Shown here in pieces: positions 26,232-34,355 of a stretch of 64,000 nucleotides of DNA. How positions within the stretch are numbered: the first letter of the stretch is position 1; each line of letters starts with the position of its first letter. Below the pieces are notes generated by a model that was not told the DNA's origin, did no database searches, and worked only from the letters and a program-made list of their open reading frames with translations. A program made the position numbers and the translations under genes. Origin of the DNA: Streptomyces sp. Sge12 (GTDB lineage: Bacteria > Actinomycetota > Actinomycetes > Streptomycetales > Streptomycetaceae); contig NZ_CP020555.1 in assembly GCF_002080455.1 (NCBI RefSeq), positions 5,306,501 through 5,370,500 of the forward strand, in the 5' to 3' direction.

Positions 26232-28753
26232 CGGACGGCTCCTCCTATGGTCAGGACGGCCAGGTCGGGCTTGACCTGGTCACGCTCGGGGACGAACTTC
26301 ACCGTCGGGTCGGGGGCGCCCGGCGCGTTGACGAAGGACACGAACCGGCGCAGCCGCTCCGGATCCTGGAGCGTCTCGGCCCATTCGTCCCGGTAGGCCG
26401 CCACGTGGTCGGCCATCAGGGCCTCCAGCTCCGCGCACAGCCCGAGCGAGTCGTGCACGACCACGTCCCGCAGGTGGGCCAGGCCCCCTTCCAGCCGCTC
26501 CAGCCAGGTCGAGGTCCGCTCCAGCCGGTCGGCGGTGCGGATGTAGAACATCAGGAACCGGTCGATCAGCCGGACCAGTTCCGCGTCCGACAGGTCCTGG
26601 GCCAGCAGGTCGGCGTGGCGCGGGGTGGCCCCGCCGTTGCCGCCGACGTACAGGTTCCAGCCATTCGCCGTCGCGATGACCCCGAAGTCCTTGCTCTGTG
26701 CCTCCGCGCACTCGCGGGCGCAGCCGGAGACCGCCGACTTCAGCTTGTGCGGGGAGCGCAGCCCCCGGTAGCGAAGCTCCAGGTCGATGGCCATCCGGAC
26801 GCTGTCCTGGACCCCGTAGCGGCACCAGGTCTGCCCCACGCAGGACTTCACCGTGCGCAGGGCCTTCCCGTACGCGTGCCCGGACTCGAAGCCGGCGTCG
26901 ACGAGCCGCGCCCAGATCCGCGGGAGCTGGTCCACGCTCGCTCCGAAGAGGTCGATCCGCTGCCCGCCGGTGATCTTCGTGTAGAGGCCGAAATCGCGGG
27001 CCACCTCGCCGATCACGATCAGTTTGTCGGGGGTGATCTCACCGCCGGGGATGCGCGGGACGACCGAGTACGAGCCGTTGCGCTGCATGTTCGCCAGGAA
27101 GTGGTCGTTGGTGTCCTGGAGGGCGGCCTGCTCCCCGTCCAGGACGTAGCCGCTCGCGCCGAGGGTCGGGGCGAGCGAGGCGATGATCGAGCCGACGGTG
27201 GGCTTGCAGACCTCGCAGCCGTCGCCGCCCCGGGCCTCCGGCCGGCCGTGGCCGTCGAGCAGCTCCTCGTACGAGGTCAGCCGGCGGGTGCGGACGATCT
27301 CGTAGAGCTCGGCCCGGGTGAAGGGGAAGCACCCGCACAGCCCCTGCTCGGTCGCGGCCGGCAGCAGCTGCCCGATCACCTTGACGCAGCTGCCGCAGCC
27401 GGTGCCCGCCTTGGTGCACTTCTTGACCTCGGCGAGGGTGGCGCAGGCGGCGATGGCCTTCTTGGTGACGTTGTGGCAGGAGCAGATCACCGCGTGGTCG
27501 GGGAGCGCGGAGGGGCCGAGCGCGACCGGGGAGCCGACCCCGGCGGGCAGTACCAGCTGCTCGGGGGAGACGGGCGGGACGCTGCCGGTGAGCGGGCGCA
27601 GCAGCCCGTACGAGTCCGCGTCGCCGACCAGCACCCCGCCGAGGAGGACCCCGTCGGGCGAGACGACCAGCTTCTTGTAGACGCCGGAGCGGGAGTCGGA
27701 CCAGACGACGTCCAGGCTGTCCGGGGTGGTGCCGTGGGCGTCGCCGAAGGAGGCCACATCCACGCCGAGCAGCTTGAGCTTGGTGGAGAGGTCGGCTCCG
27801 GTGAACTCCTTCGCACGGCCCAGCAGATCGTCGGCGGCGGTCTCGGCCATCTCGTAGCCGGGGGCGACCAGCCCGTAGACGCGGCCGTCGACGGCGAGGG
27901 CGCACTCGCCGATGGCGTAGACGTGCGGGTCGGAGGTCAGGCAGCGGGCGTCGACCGCGATTCCGCCGCGCTCGCCGACGTCCAGCCCGGCATCGCGGGC
28001 CAGTTGGTCGCGGGGGCGGACCCCGGCGGAGAAGACCACGAGATCGGTGTCGACGGTGGAGCCGTCGGAGAGCCGCATTCCGCTGACGTGGCCGTCCTCG
28101 CCGACCACCACCTCCTGCGTGCCGACCCCGGTGTGCACGGTCAGTCCCATGGACTCGATGGTGCGCAGCAGCGCCGCGCCGCCGCCCTCGTCCACCTGTA
28201 CGGGCATCAGGCGCGGGGCGAACTCGACGACACGGGTGGCCAGTCCCAGCCCCTGGAGCGCCCCGGCGGCCTCCAGCCCGAGCAGGCCGCCGCCGACGAC
28301 CGCGCCGCAGCTGCGGCTCTTCGCGTACTCCTCGATCGCGAGGAGGTCCTCGATGGTGCGGTAGACGAAGCAGCCGGGGGCGTCCTTGCCGGGGACCGGC
28401 GGTACGAAGGGATAGCTGCCGGTGGCCAGCACCAGGACGTCGTACGGGAACACCCGCCCGGAGCGGGAGGTGACGGTACGGGCGCCCCGGTCGATGTGCT
28501 CGGCGGGGTCGTCGAGGTGCAGGTCGATGCCGTGCTGCTCCATGAACCCGGCGGGGGTCATGGACAGGTCCTCGGCGGTGCTCCCGGAGAAGTACGAGGT
28601 CAGGTGCACGCGGTCGTAGGCGGGCCGGGGCTCCTCGCAGAGCACCGTGATCCGGTGGGTGGCCGTGGCTCCCCGCTCGGCGAGCGCTTCGAGGTAGCGC
28701 TGGCCGACCATGCCGTGCCCGATGAGCACGATCGTGGGCAAGGGCTCGGACAT
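26228..28753 (-). CDS. nirB: Nitrite reductase (NADH) large subunit NirB
   Basis: 841 residues. Six-electron reduction of nitrite to ammonium with NADH in the cytoplasm. Seen in order: FAD/NAD(P)-binding domain (1-290, starting TIVLIGHGMVGQRYLEAL), BFD-type 2Fe-2S domain with CSCHNVT and GTGCGSC at about 425-465, a second Cys pair in the CEVCKP region, then the sirohaem/4Fe-4S domain with CVGQTWC at about 635 and GCARECAEA at about 677. The start is ATG 28753, eight bases after GGAGG and one base after the stop of the upstream FAD gene. The frame stays open far upstream only because the neighbour is GC-rich. Confidence 0.97.
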   Translation of the reverse strand: MSEPLPTIVLIGHGMVGQRYLEALAERGATATHRITVLCEEPRPAYDRVHLTSYFSGSTAEDLSMTPAGFMEQHGIDLHLDDPAEHIDRGARTVTSRSGRVFPYDVLVLATGSYPFVPPVPGKDAPGCFVYRTIEDLLAIEEYAKSRSCGAVVGGGLLGLEAAGALQGLGLATRVVEFAPRLMPVQVDEGGGAALLRTIESMGLTVHTGVGTQEVVVGEDGHVSGMRLSDGSTVDTDLVVFSAGVRPRDQLARDAGLDVGERGGIAVDARCLTSDPHVYAIGECALAVDGRVYGLVAPGYEMAETAADDLLGRAKEFTGADLSTKLKLLGVDVASFGDAHGTTPDSLDVVWSDSRSGVYKKLVVSPDGVLLGGVLVGDADSYGLLRPLTGSVPPVSPEQLVLPAGVGSPVALGPSALPDHAVICSCHNVTKKAIAACATLAEVKKCTKAGTGCGSCVKVIGQLLPAATEQGLCGCFPFTRAELYEIVRTRRLTSYEELLDGHGRPEARGGDGCEVCKPTVGSIIASLAPTLGASGYVLDGEQAALQDTNDHFLANMQRNGSYSVVPRIPGGEITPDKLIVIGEVARDFGLYTKITGGQRIDLFGASVDQLPRIWARLVDAGFESGHAYGKALRTVKSCVGQTWCRYGVQDSVRMAIDLELRYRGLRSPHKLKSAVSGCARECAEAQSKDFGVIATANGWNLYVGGNGGATPRHADLLAQDLSDAELVRLIDRFLMFYIRTADRLERTSTWLERLEGGLAHLRDVVVHDSLGLCAELEALMADHVAAYRDEWAETLQDPERLRRFVSFVNAPGAPDPTVKFVPERDQVKPDLAVLTIGGAVR

Positions 28754-28754
28754 G

Positions 28755-30155
28755 TCAGTGGCCTCCGTCGTCGGTGAGCAGGTGGAACAGGTCGTGCGGT
28801 GCCTCCCCGCCCTCCCAGGTGCGGGCGAGCGCCCCCACCGTGGAGAGCTCGCCGAGCAGCACCCCGCCGACGAGGCGGTCGCCCCGCAGGACGACCTTCC
28901 GGTAGGTCCGGCGGGTGGCGTCGGCGAGGCGGACCACGTCGTCGCCGGGCAGGGCGGTGGTCTCGCCGAAGGCGGCGAGGTCCAGGGAGGCGTTCTCGGC
29001 TCCGCCGAGGGTGAGGCGGGTGAGGGCGCGGGTGCCGGTGTAGGTGGCGGGCCCGCCGGTGAGGACCGCCGCCAGGACGTCGGCCTGCTCCAGGGCGGCG
29101 CCGGCGAGGCCGTACACCTGGCCGGCGTGCTCGGCGCAGTCGCCGATGGCGTGGATGTGCGGGTCGCCCGTGCGGAGGTGGTCGTCGACCACGATGCCGG
29201 TGCGGACGTCGAGGCCGGCGGCCCGGGCGAGGCCGGTGCGAGGGCGGACGCCGCAGGCGAGCACGACGAGATCGGCCTCCAGCCGGTAGCCGTCGGCGAG
29301 CTCGACCCCCGTGACCTTGCGGGTGCCTCCCCGCGTGGCCGGGCGCGCCTGCCCAGCCGGGCGCGCCTGCCCAGCCGGGCGCGCCTGCCCAGCCGGGGGC
29401 GCCTGCCCAGCCGGGGGCGCCTGCCCAGCCGGGGGCGCCTGCCCAGCCGGGCGCGCCTGCCCAGCCGGGGGCGCCTGCCCAGCCGGGGGCGCCGCCCCCG
29501 GACCCCCGGTGGGCTGGATCCGCAGGCCGCGGACCCGGCATTCCGTGTGGATCTCGACACCGAGTGAGGTCAGGTGGGTGTGCAGCAGGGCGGAGGCCTC
29601 GGCGTCCAGTTGGCGTTCCATCAGGCGCTCGCCCTGTTGCGCCAGGACCACCTGCGCGCCCCGCGCGGCGAGCGCACGGGCCGCGGAGACGCCCAGCAGG
29701 CCGCCGCCGATCACCACCGCCCGCACCCCGGGGCGCAGCGCCGCCGAGAGTGCGAGGCAGTCGTCCATCGTGCGGAACGCGTGGACCCCGTCCGGGAGGT
29801 CCCGGCCCTGCGGCTCGAACAGCCCGCGCAGCGGCGGGAGCACCGCGTTCGAGCCCGTGGCCAGCACCAGCGTGTCGTACTGCGCCACCGTGCCGTCGTC
29901 GCACAGCACGGTCCGGTCGGTGCGGTCGATCCGTACCGCGCGGACGCCCCGGCGCAGGGCCGGGCCGGGCGCCGGCAGGGCCGTCACCTCCGGCGCGTAC
30001 CGGCCCGCGAGGACCTCCGCGAGCAGGACCCGGTTGTACGGCGCGCGGGTCTCCTCGCCGAGGACGGTCACGGCCGCGGCCGGGCCGAGCCGCTGCGCGA
30101 GCCGCAGGCCCGCGAGGCCGCCGCCGATCACCACCACACGCTGGTCCGAGGTCAT
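28755..30155 (-). CDS. FAD-dependent oxidoreductase of the nitrite reductase operon, with minisatellite insert
   Basis: 466 residues, NirB-like FAD/NAD(P) flavoprotein, likely donor or partner of nitrite/nitrate reductase (NasB/NasC-type). Seen: N-terminal VVVIGGGLAGLRLAQRL, NAD motif VIGGGLLGVSAARAL (about 147), and ACGVRPRTGLA with the FAD-contacting IHAIGDCAEH. Between RVRGLRI and VTGVELADGY, where relatives have a short hairpin, there is a proline/glycine stretch of eight APPAGQ/ARPAGQ repeats (about residues 224-271). First gene of the operon, ATG 30155, with a GlnR-like promoter. Confidence 0.92.
   Translation of the reverse strand: MTSDQRVVVIGGGLAGLRLAQRLGPAAAVTVLGEETRAPYNRVLLAEVLAGRYAPEVTALPAPGPALRRGVRAVRIDRTDRTVLCDDGTVAQYDTLVLATGSNAVLPPLRGLFEPQGRDLPDGVHAFRTMDDCLALSAALRPGVRAVVIGGGLLGVSAARALAARGAQVVLAQQGERLMERQLDAEASALLHTHLTSLGVEIHTECRVRGLRIQPTGGPGAAPPAGQAPPAGQARPAGQAPPAGQAPPAGQAPPAGQARPAGQARPAGQARPATRGGTRKVTGVELADGYRLEADLVVLACGVRPRTGLARAAGLDVRTGIVVDDHLRTGDPHIHAIGDCAEHAGQVYGLAGAALEQADVLAAVLTGGPATYTGTRALTRLTLGGAENASLDLAAFGETTALPGDDVVRLADATRRTYRKVVLRGDRLVGGVLLGELSTVGALARTWEGGEAPHDLFHLLTDDGGH
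29341..29484. repeat. 18-bp minisatellite, eight tandem copies, in frame
   Basis: Unit GGGCGCGCCTGCCCAGCC or its variant with GGGGGCGCC at the front. Order of types from 29341: three of the first, three of the second, one first, one second. Because 18 is divisible by 3, copy-number change keeps the reading frame. Encodes the APPAGQ/ARPAGQ run. Confidence 0.95.
29485..29519. repeat. Relic of the interspersed repeat inside coding sequence
   Basis: GGGGGCGCCGCCCCC followed by GGACCCCCGGTGGGCTGGAT, closely resembling the intergenic repeat at 23927 but lacking its middle. It directly abuts the minisatellite. Confidence 0.5.
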
Positions 30156-30161
30156 GCCACG

Positions 30162-30204
30162 AGCGTGCGCGGCCGCTGTTTCCCCTCGGCATCGCCCCTG
30201 TTAC
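30162..30204 (-). promoter_or_regulatory. GlnR-like promoter of the nirBD operon
   Basis: Minus strand: GTAAC (30200-30204), 17 bp, GAAAC (30178-30182), then CACGCT (30162-30167) six bases before ATG 30155. Geometry is identical to the nitrate reductase promoter at 44770-44812. Matches the 22-bp half-site period of GlnR sites. Confidence 0.65.
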
Positions 30205-30299
30205 CCGGACGGAACGCCGACCTCAGCGCCCGGGTTAAGGGTCGGTGAGGCCTTCCTCAAGGCCGGCTTAAGGATCATCGGGGCCGCCGTCGGGGCCCT

Positions 30300-30305
30300 T
30301 AGCGT
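30300..30305 (+). promoter_or_regulatory. -10 box of the flavohaem reductase (leaderless)
   Basis: TAGCGT ends seven bases before ATG 30313. Confidence 0.4.
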
Positions 30306-30312
30306 GCTCCGT

Positions 30313-31608
30313 ATGCGAGATGCGGCGGTGCGGGTGAGGGGCGGGATGCTGGGCGGGGCGGGGGTGGTGGTCCTGCTCTGGGCGGTGCAGGTGCGGCCCT
30401 CGGCCCGGCCCGACGCGCTGTTCGCCACCGCCGCGCACCTGTCCGGTCTGCTCGCCGGCTACGGGGTGCTGGTGCTGCTCTTCCTGATGGCCCGGGTTCC
30501 GGCCGTGGAGCACGGGGTCGGCGCCGACCGCCTCGCCCGCTGGCACGCCTTCGGCGGCCGGTACGTCCTGCTCCTCGTCTTCGGGCACGGCCTCTTCGCC
30601 CTGCTCGGTTACGCCGTGCACGAGGGGACCGACGTGCTCTCCGCCGTCCGGGAGCTGCTCGGCTACCCCGCGCTCGCCGCCGCCGCGGCCGGGACCGTCC
30701 TGCTGGCCGCGGTCGGCGTGACCTCCGCCCGGGCGGTACGCCGCCGGGTGCCGCACGAAACCTGGCGCGGGGTGCACCTGCTCGTGTACTTCGCCGCCGC
30801 CCTCGCCTTCGGGCACCAGCTCGCCGGGCCCGATCTGGCCGCGGCCGGCTGGTTCTGGGCGCTCGCCCACACCGTCGTCGCCGTACTGCTGGTCTGGTAC
30901 CGCGCCGTGGTTCCCGTACGGCAGGCCCTGCGGCACGCGCTGCGGGTGGCGGACGTCCGGGTCGAGGGGCCGGGGGTGGTCTCCGTCGTCATGTACGGGC
31001 AGCACCTGGCCGAGCTGCGGGCGGAGCCGGGGCAGTTCCTGCGCTGGCGGTTCCTCCAGCGGCGGCTGTGGCACACCGCCCTGCCGTTCTCGCTGTCCGC
31101 GCCGGTCCGCGGGAACGCCCTGCGGATCACGGTCAAGGGGCTCGGCGGCCACTCCCGCCGGATCCGGCGGCTGCGCCCCGGGACGCGGGTGCTGGCCACC
31201 GGGCCGTTCGGCGCGCTCACCGCCGCCCGGCGGACCCGGCCCAAGGTGCTGCTGATCGCGGGCGGGGTCGGGATCACCCCGATGCGGGCCCTGTTCGAGA
31301 CGCTGCCCGGCGGTCCCGGGGACATCACCCTGCTCTACCGGGCCGGGGCCGAGGAGCACCTGGTCCTGCGGGCGGAGCTGGAGGCCATCGCCGCCGAGCG
31401 GCAGGCCGGTCTGCACTATCTGCTCGGGCCGTCCGGCGCCGCCTACGATCCGCTGGCCCCGCAGGCGCTGGACGCGCTGGTGCCGGACCTGGCCGAGCAC
31501 GACGTGTACCTGTGCGGGCCGCCGGGGATGGCCGAGGCGACCCGGGCCGCGCTGCTGCGGGCCGGGGTGCCGGCCGGCCGTATCCACTGCGAGTGCTTCA
31601 GCTTCTGA
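30313..31608 (+). CDS. Ferric-reductase-like transmembrane flavohaem oxidoreductase
   Basis: 431 residues. Seen: about six membrane segments in residues 10-215 (ferric-reductase-like haem domain) with paired His residues (WHAFGG, FGHGLF, GVHLL, FGHQLAG) fitting bis-His haem b sites, an FAD-binding barrel (about 225-310, with LPFSLSAP), and an NAD(P) domain with GGVGITPM at about 316 and CGPPGM at about 400. It would move electrons from cytosolic NAD(P)H across the membrane; the acceptor is unknown. Start ATG 30313. Divergent from the nirBD operon, 157 bp apart. Confidence 0.92.
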   Translation: MRDAAVRVRGGMLGGAGVVVLLWAVQVRPSARPDALFATAAHLSGLLAGYGVLVLLFLMARVPAVEHGVGADRLARWHAFGGRYVLLLVFGHGLFALLGYAVHEGTDVLSAVRELLGYPALAAAAAGTVLLAAVGVTSARAVRRRVPHETWRGVHLLVYFAAALAFGHQLAGPDLAAAGWFWALAHTVVAVLLVWYRAVVPVRQALRHALRVADVRVEGPGVVSVVMYGQHLAELRAEPGQFLRWRFLQRRLWHTALPFSLSAPVRGNALRITVKGLGGHSRRIRRLRPGTRVLATGPFGALTAARRTRPKVLLIAGGVGITPMRALFETLPGGPGDITLLYRAGAEEHLVLRAELEAIAAERQAGLHYLLGPSGAAYDPLAPQALDALVPDLAEHDVYLCGPPGMAEATRAALLRAGVPAGRIHCECFSF

Positions 31609-31610
31609 GC

Positions 31611-31655
31611 CGCGCTCCCGCTGCCCGCGCTCCCGCTGCCCGCGCTCCCGCTCTC
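31611..31655. repeat. 15-bp tandem repeat, three copies, noncoding
   Basis: Unit CGCGCTCCCGCTGCC at 31611, 31626 and 31641 (last copy degenerate), starting two bases after the reductase stop codon. Confidence 0.85.
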
Positions 31656-31712
31656 TTCCCGCTGTCCCGGCTGTCCCCGCGTTCCGTGCGTTCCCCGAGG
31701 AGTCACCGCCCC

Positions 31713-31994
31713 ATGCGTCACCCGCTGCACGTCGCCCTCTCCGTACCCGTCGGCTCCGGGGGGCCGGCGACGACGGCCCGGCACCGCAAGCCGCGCCGCC
31801 CCTCGCCGGTGCGGGTCGCGCTCGCCGCGCTGGCCTCCGTACCGCCCGCGCGGCGGCTGGCGGCGGGGCTGGGGGCGGCCAGTGTGCTGGCCGCGAGCGT
31901 GCTGACGGCGGCCGTGGACCCGGCGGCCCCGGTCGCGCCGGACCGGGTCCCGGCCCGGCAAACCTCAACCTTTGCGCAAGTTTCCGGAGATTGA
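31713..31994 (+). CDS. Small hypothetical protein with one membrane/signal segment
   Basis: 93 residues. Start ATG 31713, GAGGAG ten bases upstream. Seen: Arg-rich stretch ARHRKPRRPSP, then a hydrophobic segment (LAAGLGAASVLAASVLTAAV, about residues 52-71) and a short polar tail: the look of a signal anchor. Third-codon GC bias supports coding. In relatives the ferric-reductase gene is often followed by an FMN-binding protein; this one has no FMN motif and could be its truncated N-terminus. Function not known. Confidence 0.5.
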   Translation: MRHPLHVALSVPVGSGGPATTARHRKPRRPSPVRVALAALASVPPARRLAAGLGAASVLAASVLTAAVDPAAPVAPDRVPARQTSTFAQVSGD

Positions 31995-32018
31995 TGGTCA
32001 CTGCACCCGACAGGTCCA

Positions 32019-32024
32019 TAGGGT
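32019..32024 (+). promoter_or_regulatory. -10 box of TauE-like gene (leaderless)
   Basis: TAGGGT ends six bases before GTG 32031. Confidence 0.4.
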
Positions 32025-32030
32025 CGGGTC

Positions 32031-32807
32031 GTGCCTGACATATCAACGACCATGATCGTCGTCCTGTGCGTGGCCGCGGCGGCCGCCGGCTGGATCGATG
32101 CGGTGGTGGGCGGCGGTGGCCTGCTGCTCCTGCCCGCGCTCCTGCTCGGTCTGCCCCATGCCCACCCCGCCACCGTCCTCGGTACCAACAAGGCCGTGGC
32201 CATCGTCGGCACCGCCGGGGCGGCCGTGACGTACGTCCGCAAGGCCCCGGTGAACGTCAAGCTGGCCGTCCGCATCGGCCTGGCCGCGCTCGCCGGATCG
32301 ATGGGCGGCGCCGCGCTCGCCGGCGGCATCAGCAAGGACGCGCTCCGCCCGCTGATCATGGGGGTGCTCGTGATCGTCGCGGGCGTCGTGATCTTCAAGC
32401 CGGGCTTCGGCACCGCCCCCTCGACCGAACCCGTCAGCCGCAAGCGGGTGCTGCTCGCGATCGGCCTCGCGGGCCTCGGCATCGGCTTCTACGACGGCCT
32501 CATCGGGCCAGGTACCGGCACCTTCCTGGTGCTCGCGCTCACGGCGCTGCTCCACCTCGACCTGGTCACGGCCTCCGCCACCGCCAAGATCGTGAACTGC
32601 TGCACCAACGCCGGGGCGCTCGCGATGTTCGCCTACCAGGGCATGGTGCTGTGGCAGCTGGCCGCGCTGATGGCGGTGTTCAACCTGGCCGGCGGCATGA
32701 TCGGAGCGAGGATGGCCCTCAAGAAGGGCAGCGGCTTCGTCCGCGGCGTGCTGCTGACCGTGGTGGGCGCGCTGGTGGTCAAGCTGGGCCTGGAGCAGTG
32801 GGGCTGA
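32031..32807 (+). CDS. TauE/SafE (YfcA-like) membrane permease
   Basis: 258 residues with eight hydrophobic segments in two similar halves. Seen: GWIDAVVGGGGLLLLPALL at the N-terminus and the second-half counterpart FYDGLIGPGTGTFLVLAL, plus GTNKAVAI and the ATAKIVNC motif. Family members export or import sulfite, sulfoacetate or other small anions; substrate here unknown. Start GTG 32031 (leaderless -10). Convergent with the sortase gene. Confidence 0.92.
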   Translation: MPDISTTMIVVLCVAAAAAGWIDAVVGGGGLLLLPALLLGLPHAHPATVLGTNKAVAIVGTAGAAVTYVRKAPVNVKLAVRIGLAALAGSMGGAALAGGISKDALRPLIMGVLVIVAGVVIFKPGFGTAPSTEPVSRKRVLLAIGLAGLGIGFYDGLIGPGTGTFLVLALTALLHLDLVTASATAKIVNCCTNAGALAMFAYQGMVLWQLAALMAVFNLAGGMIGARMALKKGSGFVRGVLLTVVGALVVKLGLEQWG

Positions 32808-32835
32808 CCCTCCGAAAGGGACGGGCAAGGACCCC

Positions 32836-33492
32836 CTAGTACGTCCCGGTGAGGTGCGCGAAGACGACCACGTTGCCGCGGTAGCCGGTGCGCGGGGAGA
32901 AGCCGCCGCCGCAGGTGATCACCCGTAGCTCGGCGCGCGCCGACGGCCCGTACACGCGGGTGTCGGGGAAGGCCTTGGCGTCGTAGACCTCGACCGCGTG
33001 GACCGTGAACACCGCCGTACGGCCGTCCGCGCGCGGGACCTCGATGGACGCCCCGCGACGCAACGCGCCCAGGTGGTAGAAGACCCCCGGACCGGCGGCG
33101 TCGTCCACGTGCCCGGCGATCACGGCGGTGCCGGTGGCGCCCGGCGTGATGCCGTCGCGGTACCAGCCGGCCAGGTCGCGCCGGTCGGGCGGCGGCACTT
33201 CGAGGCTGCCGTGCGCGTCCAGCCCGAGCCCGGTCAGCGGTGCGTCGACCCGGATGGAGGGGATCCGGATCCGGCCCGGCGGCGAACCGGGGAGCGGGGC
33301 GATACCGGGGCCCACCGCGCCGGCGGCGGTCAGTGACTCGGCGGGGGAGGGCAGCGGCGGTCCGACGGGCTCGCGGGAACCGCTGGTGACGAGCCAGATG
33401 CCGACGCACGCGGCGAGTGCGACGAGGCCTCCGTGGCGGGCGGTGGGGGTGCGGGGGAGCCGGCGCCGCGCGCCACCGAAATCGCCACCCAT
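32836..33492 (-). CDS. Class F sortase
   Basis: 218 residues. Cysteine transpeptidase of the outer membrane face that attaches or processes surface proteins. Seen: one N-terminal membrane segment (about residues 20-37), Pro/Ser-rich linker, then the sortase barrel with catalytic His in AGHVDD (about 127), catalytic Cys in VITCGG (about 194) and an Arg about 10 residues later in FSPRTGYR. The start is ATG 33492 with GAGGGGG six bases upstream. Downstream of its probable substrate gene on the same strand, so co-transcribed. Confidence 0.9.
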   Translation of the reverse strand: MGGDFGGARRRLPRTPTARHGGLVALAACVGIWLVTSGSREPVGPPLPSPAESLTAAGAVGPGIAPLPGSPPGRIRIPSIRVDAPLTGLGLDAHGSLEVPPPDRRDLAGWYRDGITPGATGTAVIAGHVDDAAGPGVFYHLGALRRGASIEVPRADGRTAVFTVHAVEVYDAKAFPDTRVYGPSARAELRVITCGGGFSPRTGYRGNVVVFAHLTGTY

Positions 33493-33628
33493 GCGTACCC
33501 CCTCGGCTTCCGTTTCCGTTTCGGGGTGACTGGCCGTCGCCCGGCCCCGCGAACGGGGGGGACCTCGCGGGGCGGGCGACGGGGGACGGTACCGGTCGGA
33601 CCGCGGCCGGAGCCGCGGTGGGCGTCCG

Positions 33629-34171
33629 TCAGCTCCGCGTGCCGCTCGCCCGGCGACGCAGGAGCCAGGTACCGCCGACGGCGGCAGCGGCCAGTACGAC
33701 CGCTCCCGCCGCGATCTTGGCGGGGTCGGTGGTGGTGGTCGTGCCACCACCCACCCCGGTGTTGACGTGGCCCTGCGGGCCGCGTTCGGTGACGATCAGG
33801 TCGCCGGTGGCGAACTTGCCGTTCGCGCAGGTCGCGCCGATGGCATAGGTGCCGGGGCGGGTGCCGTGGGCGACATGGAACTGCCCCACGACCACCTCCT
33901 TGTGGGTGCCCGGCACCAGCTTGAACCGGCCGCCGCCGACCGTCGTGGCATCGCCGTCCGCGTGGCTGCCACTGCCGCAGGCGGTGGTGTTCACAGTGAC
34001 GGTGGCGCCGGGGGCGGCGGACTTGGGCCACACCTCCAGCGGCGAGAAGTCCCCGGGCGCGAAGCCCACCACGCCGAGCTCCGCGGCGGCGACCGCACCG
34101 GCCACCGGCCCGGTGAACGCGACGGCGGTCAGCGCGCTCGCGGTGAGCACGTGTGCGGTACGTCGGCGCAT
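33629..34171 (-). CDS. Secreted, C-terminally membrane-anchored protein next to sortase
   Basis: 180 residues. Seen: Arg-rich signal peptide (MRRRTAHVLTASAL to VAAAELG), an extracellular body with one Cys pair (TACGSG, ATCANG), a Thr-rich spacer (GGGTTTTTDPAK) and a C-terminal hydrophobic segment followed by LLRRRASGTRS. This is the layout of a sortase substrate, but no LPxTG-type motif precedes the membrane segment. The start is ATG 34171 with AGGAG upstream. Sits 136 bp before the sortase gene; family unknown. Confidence 0.8.
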   Translation of the reverse strand: MRRRTAHVLTASALTAVAFTGPVAGAVAAAELGVVGFAPGDFSPLEVWPKSAAPGATVTVNTTACGSGSHADGDATTVGGGRFKLVPGTHKEVVVGQFHVAHGTRPGTYAIGATCANGKFATGDLIVTERGPQGHVNTGVGGGTTTTTDPAKIAAGAVVLAAAAVGGTWLLRRRASGTRS

Positions 34172-34355
34172 GGGGACTCTCCTGGAGACACGGGGTCGTG
34201 TTTCCGAGGAAACCCGGCCCACTGGCCGCGCGCCTGCTGATGTCCCGTCAGGTCTGGCTCCCCGGCCCGGCCCGCGCGCCGTTTTTGCAGGTCAAACCTG
34301 CCCCTGCGGCCATCGGGGCGGTCCGCTCCGTCCGGGTGATTTCGTCTTCCCCGCG

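Noticed and set aside
29341..29484. CRISPR array
   Set aside because: Units are contiguous 18-mers without spacers, lie within a reading frame, and no cas genes are present.
26228..29560. NirB as a fusion protein beginning near 29560
   Set aside because: The extra 270 codons are a shifted reading of the upstream flavoprotein gene and its minisatellite; a strong ribosome site sits just before ATG 28753.
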